The position numbers were made by a program, and so were the translations under genes. From positions 1 to 30,133 of the forward strand of contig JAEYTY010000057.1 of assembly GCA_023433775.1 (NCBI GenBank): DNA of 30,133 bases. Direction: 5' to 3'. This DNA is from Pseudomonadota bacterium. GTDB lineage: Bacteria; Pseudomonadota; Alphaproteobacteria; Rhizobiales; Devosiaceae. This document shows, in pieces, positions 24,059 to 30,133 of this stretch (its first letter is position 1; each line of letters starts with the position of its first letter). Under the pieces are notes generated by a model that was not told the origin of the DNA, made no database searches, and saw nothing but the letters and a program-made list of their open reading frames with translations.

Positions 24059-25498
24059 TTAACCGGCAGCGGTATAGGCGGTTTTGACAACCGTAAAGAA
24101 CTCGGCCGCATACTTGCCCTGCTCGCGCGGACCATAGCTCGAAGCCTTGCGGCCGCCGAACGGAACGTGGAAATCGACGCCTGCGGTCGGCACGTTGACC
24201 ATGACCATGCCGGCTTCAGAATTGCGCTTGAAATGCGTCGCATACTTCAGAGAAGTCGTTACGATACCGGCACTTAGGCCGAAATCCGTATCGTTCGCCG
24301 TCGCCAGCGCTTCCTCGTAATCCTTGACCTTGATCACCGCAGCCACCGGCCCAAAAATTTCCTCGCGGGCAATACGCATCTGGTTGGTCACGCCGGTAAA
24401 CAGCGCTGGCTGAAGGAAATATCCCTCGGTGTCCTTGGTCACGCGATCGCCACCGGCCACCAGCTTGGCACCCTCGCCCTTGCCGATGTCGATATAGTCC
24501 GTGTCCTGCTTAAGCTGGCTCGGATCGACCACGGGGCCGATTTCTGTATTCTTATCAAGGGCATCGCCTACGCGCAGGTTACGCGTACGCTCGGCCAGGG
24601 CCTCTACGAACTTGTCGTGGATGCCTTCCGTAACGATCACGCGGCTCGACGCCGTGCAGCGCTGCCCGGTCGAGAAAAATGCAGACTGGGCAACAGTTTC
24701 CACCGCAACCTTCAAGTCAGCATCATCCAGAACGATAGTCGGATTCTTGCCACCCATTTCCAGCTGGAACTTGCGGTTATGCTCAATCGAAGCCGCCGCA
24801 ACGCGCTTGCCCGTACCCACCGAACCGGTGAAGGTAATGGCCGTCACATCCTTGCTGTCCAGCATGGTCTGGCCAACGACAGAACCCTTGCCCATCACGA
24901 GGTTAAGCACGCCCTTGGGCAGGCCCGCGCGCTGCAGGATGTCGACAATCGCCCAGGTCGAACCCGGCACGAGGTCAGCCGGCTTGATGACGACGGTATT
25001 GCCATAGGCCAGCGCCGGAGCAATCTTCCAGGTCGGGATGGCGATGGGGAAATTCCACGGCGTAATAATGCCAATAACGCCAATGGGTTCGCGGGTGATT
25101 TCAACACCAACGCCCGGACGAACCGACGGCAGAACCTCGCCCGCCAGGCGCAGCACTTCACCAGCGAAAAAGTCAAAAATCTGCGCCGCACGCGTCACTT
25201 CGCCAATGCCTTCGGGCAGGGTCTTGCCCTCTTCGCGGCTCAGCAACTCGCCCAATTCCTGCTTGCGCGCCAGGATTTCCTGGCTGGTCTTGGAAAGAAT
25301 GGCGTGGCGCTCAAGAATGCCCGAGCGCGACCAGGCCGGAAAGGCTGCCTTGGCGGCGGCGATAGCCTGCTTTGTCTCATCAGCGGTGGCCCGGGCATAA
25401 ACACCGACCACGTCCTTGAGATTGGAAGGATTGATGTTTTCAGTGCCGTCTGAGCCAACCCATTCGCCATCGATCAGGTTCTTGTGCAGTTCGGTCAT
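24059..25498 (-). CDS. Alpha-ketoglutarate semialdehyde dehydrogenase (ALDH family)
   Basis: A 479-residue NAD(P)-dependent aldehyde dehydrogenase; the likely reaction is 2-oxoglutarate semialdehyde to 2-oxoglutarate. The catalytic set is complete: Asn in TPWNFPIAIP, Glu in FQLEMGGKNP, and nucleophile Cys in FSTGQRCTASS. FFSTGQRCTASSRVIVTEGI is typical of the semialdehyde dehydrogenase branch linked to pentose and glucarate oxidation. It follows the FAH-family dehydratase by 24 nt; that enzyme makes its presumed substrate. A broader aldehyde specificity cannot be excluded. Confidence 0.88.
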   Translation of the reverse strand: MTELHKNLIDGEWVGSDGTENINPSNLKDVVGVYARATADETKQAIAAAKAAFPAWSRSGILERHAILSKTSQEILARKQELGELLSREEGKTLPEGIGEVTRAAQIFDFFAGEVLRLAGEVLPSVRPGVGVEITREPIGVIGIITPWNFPIAIPTWKIAPALAYGNTVVIKPADLVPGSTWAIVDILQRAGLPKGVLNLVMGKGSVVGQTMLDSKDVTAITFTGSVGTGKRVAAASIEHNRKFQLEMGGKNPTIVLDDADLKVAVETVAQSAFFSTGQRCTASSRVIVTEGIHDKFVEALAERTRNLRVGDALDKNTEIGPVVDPSQLKQDTDYIDIGKGEGAKLVAGGDRVTKDTEGYFLQPALFTGVTNQMRIAREEIFGPVAAVIKVKDYEEALATANDTDFGLSAGIVTTSLKYATHFKRNSEAGMVMVNVPTAGVDFHVPFGGRKASSYGPREQGKYAAEFFTVVKTAYTAAG

Positions 25499-25522
25499 GT
25501 CGAATGCCTTTCAGGGAATTCT

Positions 25523-26674
25523 TTAGAGGAGATTGGCGCGCGCGAGGTCGCGCAACAACTGGCTGGTGCCATAGGTCCAGGGAGGACATTTTGTAGATAG
25601 GTTCACGCGGTTGGAAAGTGTACCCAGCGAAGGAGTAGAAATGGAGACAATGTCACCCATTTTGTGCGTAAAGCCCTTGCCAGCGCCGTCGCGATCCTTA
25701 ACCGGCGCGAACATGGTGCCCAGATAAAGCACAAGCCCGTCCGGATACTGGTGATGCGTACCGATGGTCGCGGCAACCAGGGATTCCGGCGTGCGCGAGA
25801 TTTCGCCCATATTGGACTGGCCCTCCAGCACAAATCCGTCTTCGCCTTCAACGCGCAGCGCGATCTCAGACTGTTTGATGGTTTCCAGCGTAAAATCGCC
25901 GTCAAACAGGCGCACAAAGGGCCCCAGCGAAGCCGAAGCATTATTGTCCTTGGCCTTGCCCAGAAGCAGCGCCGAACGGCCTTCCACATCGCGCAGATTG
26001 ACGTCATTGCCCAATGTCGCGCCGATGATCTCGCCCTTGCTGATCACCACCAGTGCGACTTCCGGCTCGGGATTGTTCCAGCTTGAACTGGGATGCAGCC
26101 CCACTTCGGCACCAAAGCCCACCGCGCTCATCGGCTGGCCCTTGGTGAAGATCTCGGCGTCCGGCCCGATCCCGACTTCGAGATACTGGCTCCACACATT
26201 CTTTTCGATCAGCGCAGCCTTGACCTTCATCGCGGCTTCCGAGCCCGGCACCAACTGGCTGAGATCGGTGCCGATCAGGTCGAGAATTTCGGCCCGCAGC
26301 GCATCGGCACGCGACTTGTCGCCCCGCGCCTGCTCTTCGATGACGCGTTCCAGCAGCGACACAACGAAGGTAACCCCCGAGGCCTTGATCGCCTGAAGAT
26401 CGATTGGTGCCAGCAAAACCGGCTGATCAGCCTTGCCCTTGCCGGCGACCGAATTGGCGAAAACCGCGTCCATGGGCGCGATAGTCCGCCCCGGTGCAGT
26501 CCGCACATGCTCGGCAGCGCGGCCGCTCTCGGCAATGTCGCGCACGGTAGCCATGCCACGCGCCGTAATGTCCACCAGCGCGCCGTCGCGCACGGTAACG
26601 ATGCGAGGGTGGTCATAGCCGGGCACCTGAGCCCGGCCAAGAAGAATACCTTCGGAGATTTGGTTCATGCTCAT
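25523..26674 (-). CDS. FAH-family 2-keto-3-deoxy-pentonate dehydratase (XylX-like)
   Basis: A 383-residue fumarylacetoacetate-hydrolase-fold enzyme. In Caulobacter the XylX relatives dehydrate 2-keto-3-deoxy-D-xylonate (others the L-arabonate counterpart) to 2-oxoglutarate semialdehyde. Metal-binding family residues are visible in the E-x-E pattern of WNNPEPEVALVVISKGEIIG, and NDVNLRDVEGRSALLLGKAK is typical of this subgroup. ATG 26674 has GAGGGG 5-6 nt upstream; ATG 26668 is a second choice. First gene of a two-gene operon with the ALDH. No sugar dehydrogenase or lactonase is adjacent. Confidence 0.88.
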   Translation of the reverse strand: MSMNQISEGILLGRAQVPGYDHPRIVTVRDGALVDITARGMATVRDIAESGRAAEHVRTAPGRTIAPMDAVFANSVAGKGKADQPVLLAPIDLQAIKASGVTFVVSLLERVIEEQARGDKSRADALRAEILDLIGTDLSQLVPGSEAAMKVKAALIEKNVWSQYLEVGIGPDAEIFTKGQPMSAVGFGAEVGLHPSSSWNNPEPEVALVVISKGEIIGATLGNDVNLRDVEGRSALLLGKAKDNNASASLGPFVRLFDGDFTLETIKQSEIALRVEGEDGFVLEGQSNMGEISRTPESLVAATIGTHHQYPDGLVLYLGTMFAPVKDRDGAGKGFTHKMGDIVSISTPSLGTLSNRVNLSTKCPPWTYGTSQLLRDLARANLL

Positions 26675-26742
26675 TCCGGCCCCTCTGCAAACGTTGGGTC
26701 TGACTTACCCACCCCACGCCGCAGGTGCAAGGGCAAGTCTAA

Positions 26743-26758
26743 AATAATCATACTTATT
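26743..26758. promoter_or_regulatory. Candidate operator upstream of the FAH-ALDH operon
   Basis: AATAA-TCATAC-TTATT is a perfect inverted repeat in an AT-rich patch of an otherwise GC-rich spacer between divergent genes. A TTGAAC on the minus strand (26782-26787) could be the -35 of the FAH promoter, with the repeat lying around or after its -10. No regulator gene is adjacent. Confidence 0.35.
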
Positions 26759-26862
26759 GCTACGTCGCTGGCCTGTGCATTGTTCAAGTCCGGTTCAGCA
26801 ACGCCGCATTACTGACGCAATGGATGGGGAAACCTCCCCCTCGTCATCTTTAGGAGTTTGCC

Positions 26863-27582
26863 ATGCGTCGCTTCGCTGCTGCCGCCATTGTCCCGGCCCT
26901 GTTTCTTGCCACCGCCCTGCCCGCTCTCGCGGGTTCCATCGTCATCGATGGCCGCGGCGAAGTTCGGGCCGCGCCAGATATGGCAATGATCAATTCGGGC
27001 GTAACCACCCAGGGCGGCACGGCCCGCGAGGCGCTTGACGCCAACACCGCCGCAATGACCGAATTGCTGGCAACGCTCAAGGAAGCCGGCATCGAAGCCC
27101 GCGATATCCAGACCTCCGGCTTCTCGGTCAATCCGAACTATGTCTACACCGATGCCCGCGACGAAAACGGCTACTCCCTGCCGCCGCGCATCAATGGCTA
27201 CCAGGTGTCCAACTCGGTCAGCATTGTCGTGCGTGATCTCGAAGACCTCGGCGTCATTCTCGACAAGTCGGTCACCGTTGGCGCCAACACCATCAATGGC
27301 GTGACCTTCACCGTTGCTGATCCGAGCGACCTCTATGACGAGGCCCGCAAGTCAGCATTCGCCGATGCCCGCTCCAAGGCAGAGCTTTACGCCGAAGTCG
27401 CCGGCGCCAGGCTGGGTGAGCTGGAATCCATCTCCGAAAGCCAGGGCAGCGCATCGCCTGAGCCTTATCCCATGTATGCCCGCGCCGAGATGGCCGCTTC
27501 CAGCGTGCCGGTTGAAGCAGGCGAAATGACCTTCGCCATCACCGTCAAGGTCGAGTGGGATTTGGACAACACTTCCAACTAA
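26863..27582 (+). CDS. Secreted SIMPL-domain (DUF541, YggE-like) protein
   Basis: A 239-residue protein with a Sec signal peptide (residues 1-23, MRRFAAAAIVPALFLATALP, cleaved after ALA). The mature part matches the SIMPL/DUF541 family: SIVIDGRGEVRAAPDMAMIN, then AGIEARDIQTSGFSVNPNYVY, and NGYQVSNSVSIVVRDLEDLG. E. coli YggE is linked to oxidative-stress tolerance; the molecular activity is unknown. ATG 26863 follows AGGAG. It is a single-gene unit, divergent from the FAH gene. Confidence 0.9.
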   Translation: MRRFAAAAIVPALFLATALPALAGSIVIDGRGEVRAAPDMAMINSGVTTQGGTAREALDANTAAMTELLATLKEAGIEARDIQTSGFSVNPNYVYTDARDENGYSLPPRINGYQVSNSVSIVVRDLEDLGVILDKSVTVGANTINGVTFTVADPSDLYDEARKSAFADARSKAELYAEVAGARLGELESISESQGSASPEPYPMYARAEMAASSVPVEAGEMTFAITVKVEWDLDNTSN

Positions 27583-27696
27583 TCCACTGGCAACTTCCGG
27601 TTTTGCCATCTTTCGAACAAACCAGAAGTGCCATCGAGACGTTATCGCTTGGGTCGGCAATTGAATCCGCCGGCCAGCGCACCGAAGTTCCCGATT

Positions 27697-27760
27697 CCCC
27701 TCCTGATAGAGGGGGCTTGGGCGGTGGGGACGGACCAAACCGTAGTCACCCGTCCCCACC
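27697..27760. terminator. Hairpins between convergent genes
   Basis: Two inverted repeats lie in the 203-bp gap between convergent genes: CCCCTC/GAGGGG at 27697-27714 and the 11-bp perfect arms GGTGGGGACGG (27723-27733) and CCGTCCCCACC (27750-27760). No clear U-run follows. They resemble the dispersed palindromes seen elsewhere in the window, and may serve as a bidirectional transcription block. Confidence 0.5.
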
Positions 27761-27785
27761 TACCCCTTCCAAAGGGCTTTGCTGA

Positions 27786-28616
27786 CTAACCGGCCAGCAC
27801 CTTCCAAAGCATGTTGCAGCCGACGGCCACCAGGAACACGGCAAACACATATTTCAGTGTCTTCTGGTCCAGCCGATGCGCCAGCGCCGCGCCCAGCGGC
27901 GCGCAGGCAGCAGCCATGACGCCGACGATCACCAGCGCCACCAGGTTGACATAGCCGATACTAAAGGGCGGCAGGCCGCTCACGCCCCAGCCCGAAATCA
28001 AAAACCCAATCGTGCCGGAAATGGCGATGGCGACGCCGATCGCCGCCGATGTGCCAACGGCACGATGCATGGTTTCGCCGGAGGCCACCAGCGTCGGCAC
28101 GGTGAGCGATCCGCCGCCGACGCCCATCAGCGCCGAAATATATCCCACCACGAAGGCGAGCACGCGGTTCACTGTTGCGGACCCTTTGAGGTGTCCCATT
28201 AGCCGTGCCTGCAGCGACATTACGATGTTAGCCGCGATGAAGAACGCCATGAACGCAAAGACAATGCGCAGCACGTCGCCCGAAAACAGGCCCGCCATCA
28301 ACCCGCCGATAAGGGTGCCCGCCACAATGAACGGCACCCAGAGTTTCAATATTCGGAGATCCAGCGCACCACGCTTGTAGTGGGATCGTGCGCTTACAAT
28401 GCCTGTCGGGATGATGATCGCCAGCGACGTACCCACCGCGACATGCTGAACCACGTCGGCGTCAAAGCCCATCAGCAGCAATGCATTGCTCAGGGCCGGT
28501 ACGATCACCGCTCCGCCACCAATGCCCAGCAATCCCGCCGCGACCCCTGACACAACGCCGGTTGCCAGCATGGCCAGCGCAAAGGGCCAGTAGCCGGCCA
28601 GCACACCCCAATCCAT
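27786..28616 (-). CDS. TauE/SafE-family (DUF81) sulfite/anion exporter-like permease
   Basis: A 276-residue membrane protein with about eight hydrophobic segments and the two family repeats: SGVAAGLLGIGGGAVIVPAL near the N-terminus and YISALMGVGGGSLTVPTLVA in the middle. These proteins carry sulfite, sulfonates or other small anions across the inner membrane. ATG 28616 has GGAG 6 nt upstream and is 1 nt after the YjbQ-like stop; the longer reading to 28736 overlaps that gene and is rejected. Ligand unknown. Confidence 0.88.
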   Translation of the reverse strand: MDWGVLAGYWPFALAMLATGVVSGVAAGLLGIGGGAVIVPALSNALLLMGFDADVVQHVAVGTSLAIIIPTGIVSARSHYKRGALDLRILKLWVPFIVAGTLIGGLMAGLFSGDVLRIVFAFMAFFIAANIVMSLQARLMGHLKGSATVNRVLAFVVGYISALMGVGGGSLTVPTLVASGETMHRAVGTSAAIGVAIAISGTIGFLISGWGVSGLPPFSIGYVNLVALVIVGVMAAACAPLGAALAHRLDQKTLKYVFAVFLVAVGCNMLWKVLAG

Positions 28617-28617
28617 C

Positions 28618-29037
28618 TCAGTCTCCAATAATTTGCAGCACGATATCGCGTCGATGCGGGGCGCGACGATGCTCGAATAGATAAATACCCTGCCAGGTCC
28701 CCAGAACCATCCGACCCGCCGAAACAGGAATGCCAATGGAAGTCTGGGTCAAAGCCGCCTTGATATGCGCTGGCATGTCATCCGGCCCCTCGGTGGTGTG
28801 GCTCAGCCAATCCATGCCCTCGGGCACAAGCCGGCGAAAAAAGCCCAAAAGGTCCGTCTGGACATCCGGATCCGCGTTTTCCTGAATGATCAGCGAGCAA
28901 GACGTGTGCCGCACAAACACCGTCAGTAGCCCGCTATTGATTGCAGACTGCTGGATGAATTGACGGGCTTGGCGGGTGAAATCCGTCAGACCCTGACCGC
29001 GTGTTTCGATACTGATCGAGTCTATGGCCTGGCGCAT
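28618..29037 (-). CDS. YjbQ-family (UPF0047) protein
   Basis: A 139-residue protein of the YjbQ/UPF0047 family, with the conserved blocks HTSCSLIIQENADPDVQTDL (histidine of the metal/active site), HTTEGPDDMPAHIKAALT and LGTWQGIYLFEHR. E. coli YjbQ has weak thiamine-phosphate-synthase-type activity, but its biological role is unclear. ATG 29037 gives the family's normal length; upstream codons to 29382 read through a divergent promoter region with no protein-like composition. Forms a pair with the TauE/SafE-like gene. Confidence 0.9.
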   Translation of the reverse strand: MRQAIDSISIETRGQGLTDFTRQARQFIQQSAINSGLLTVFVRHTSCSLIIQENADPDVQTDLLGFFRRLVPEGMDWLSHTTEGPDDMPAHIKAALTQTSIGIPVSAGRMVLGTWQGIYLFEHRRAPHRRDIVLQIIGD

Positions 29038-29218
29038 AAGTCTGCCTAGCACGGTCAAACCGCAATCGGGAGCTTGGTTCGCGCAAATCCGTTCGCCGCC
29101 GCAATCTTGCCCGAATGCGGAGATGCATCTCTCGCAACGGCACTGCGGAACTTTCTGACAGGCCCGGTGTTTGGGACTTTGCGGGGTTTCTGCACGAGAA
29201 AAGATAAATCGGGTGCCA

Positions 29219-29235
29219 TTCAGACTGCGTTCAGA
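29219..29235 (+). promoter_or_regulatory. TTCAGA direct repeat upstream of secreted protein gene
   Basis: TTCAGA occurs at 29219-29224 and 29230-29235, an 11-bp period as in sites of OmpR-class regulators. A TAGATG stretch about 10 nt further could be a -10. The 252-bp gap 29038-29289 between the divergent genes holds nothing else I can support. Confidence 0.35.
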
Positions 29236-29289
29236 TGATGCCCTAGATGCTTGGCAGGACGTGTGAACAACACAAAAGGAACAAAAACA

Positions 29290-30133
29290 ATGCGCCTCAA
29301 AAACTGGCTCCTCATGGGGACCAGCATCGGCTTCATCGCCCTTGCTCCCCTCTCTGCCAATGCTCAGGACGCCGGACTTCAAGCCGCCTACCAGGCGCTG
29401 CTTGACGCTCAGGCATCCGGCGATAGCGCTGCCGTCGAAGCAGCACAGAATTCTTTCACCGAGCTTTGCATCGTGGGCGGCTACGCCAATCTCGAAGAGT
29501 GCATTGCCGCGCTGAATGCCGTTCCGGCTCCTGCCGAAGCCACACCAGCGCCTGCTGAACCCGCGCCTGTCGCGGAAGAACCCGCTGCCGAGCCAGCGCC
29601 GGCCGTCGAACCCGAACCTTTAATGGAAGAGCCTGCTCCGGAGCCAGTGGTCGAAGAACCGGCTGCCGCCCCCGAGCCCGAGGCTGAGCCCGTAGCAGAA
29701 CCGGAGGCCGCCGTTGAGGCCGCGCCCGAAGCTCAGCCCGAGCCGATCGTTGAAGAGGCGCCCGCTGCTCCCGAAGCTGCGCCAGTGGAAGAGCCCGCCG
29801 CTCCGCAGGCAGCCCCGGCAGAAGAACCCGTTGCTGAAGAACCCGCTCAGGCCGAACCTGTCGCTGAACAGCCTGCCGAAACACAGCCAGCCGCCGAGCA
29901 GTCTGCTCCAGCCGAGGAAGCGAACGCCGACTATGCCGCCCTGCTTTCTGCTCAGGTCGCGCTCTATGACGAAGCCATCGCAGAAGTCATGGCCGGTGGC
30001 GACATCAACGTCATTGGGCCGCGCCTCAACGATATCCGCGAAGAAATCGCGGCAATCTGTGCGGAAGCTGGACAACCCGACGTCACGGCTTGTCTCGCCC
30101 AGTACAATCTGGAGCTGACGCCCCTTCCGGCGC
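29290..30133 (+). CDS. Secreted Pro/Ala/Glu-rich protein with duplicated two-cysteine module (partial)
   Basis: The frame is open from ATG 29290 (AAGGA 9 nt upstream) to the window end, 281 complete codons. Residues 1-25 are a signal peptide (MRLKNWLLMGTSIGFIALAP, cleavage after ANA). Residues 33-76 form a module with YQALLDAQ and C60-X10-C71; residues 213-275 form a similar one with YAALLSAQ and C257-X10-C268. They are joined by about 135 residues rich in Pro, Ala and Glu. I suspect a periplasmic spacer leading to a cell-envelope-anchoring domain (for example OmpA-like) beyond the edge, but the sequence does not show it. The minus-strand readings over the linker are shadows of its repetitive composition. 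Confidence 0.82.
   Translation, partial: MRLKNWLLMGTSIGFIALAPLSANAQDAGLQAAYQALLDAQASGDSAAVEAAQNSFTELCIVGGYANLEECIAALNAVPAPAEATPAPAEPAPVAEEPAAEPAPAVEPEPLMEEPAPEPVVEEPAAAPEPEAEPVAEPEAAVEAAPEAQPEPIVEEAPAAPEAAPVEEPAAPQAAPAEEPVAEEPAQAEPVAEQPAETQPAAEQSAPAEEANADYAALLSAQVALYDEAIAEVMAGGDINVIGPRLNDIREEIAAICAEAGQPDVTACLAQYNLELTPLPA

Noticed and set aside
29038..29382. Cys-rich N-terminal extension of the YjbQ-like protein
   Set aside because: The extra 115 codons cross the divergent promoter region and the start of the next gene, and the family begins at the shorter start.
29456..30075. Minus-strand readings over the Pro/Ala/Glu-rich linker
   Set aside because: Arg/Gln/Leu-rich or Gly/Phe-rich repeats mirror the low-complexity linker of the secreted protein.

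Overview
The window looks like a chromosomal segment of a GC-rich alphaproteobacterium, most likely Hyphomicrobiales and possibly Devosia-like. This is an inference from protein style, the long-form PstC/PstA proteins, a PcaR-type IclR regulator and the dispersed GC-rich intergenic palindromes; no rRNA or other lineage marker is present. There is no phage, IS, integrase or CRISPR signal.

Left part (1-9796): a tight minus-strand operon with mostly 4-nt ATGA overlaps. It encodes a Tat-exported Liv-type binding protein, permeases LivH and LivM, ATPases LivG and LivF, a third unusually short ABC ATPase without a visible signature motif, a Gfo/Idh/MocA oxidoreductase, an SDR dehydrogenase and an IlvD/Edd-type sugar-acid dehydratase cut by the window edge. 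A divergent RpiR-type regulator and two phased palindromes lie at its head. The set suggests uptake and oxidation of a sugar or sugar acid through a transporter family best known for amino acids.

Middle (9833-19492): a tRNA with anticodon CAU (probably tRNA-Ile2), an isolated PcaR-type IclR regulator, and the phosphate operon pstS-pstC-pstA-pstB-phoU-phoB with two Pho boxes and no phoR. A small membrane-protein gene is convergent with phoB. Next comes a YCII/DGPF protein with an ECF42-type sigma factor, preceded by a sequence matching the promoter motif I recall for that group.

Right-centre (19562-23994): a cobalamin riboswitch, a possible RBS-sequestering hairpin, a 31-codon leader ORF, then a BtuD/BtuF/BtuC-like corrinoid importer and a pair of small YdcZ (DUF606) membrane proteins that may share the transcript. 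A long palindromic repeat separates the binding-protein and permease genes.

Right (24012-30133): a minus-strand pair for a FAH-family 2-keto-3-deoxy-pentonate dehydratase and alpha-ketoglutarate semialdehyde dehydrogenase. With the dehydratase at the left edge these could supply much of a Weimberg-type pentose oxidation route. Then come a secreted SIMPL-domain protein, a TauE/SafE permease next to a YjbQ-family protein, and the start of a secreted Pro/Ala/Glu-rich protein with a duplicated two-cysteine module that runs off the end.
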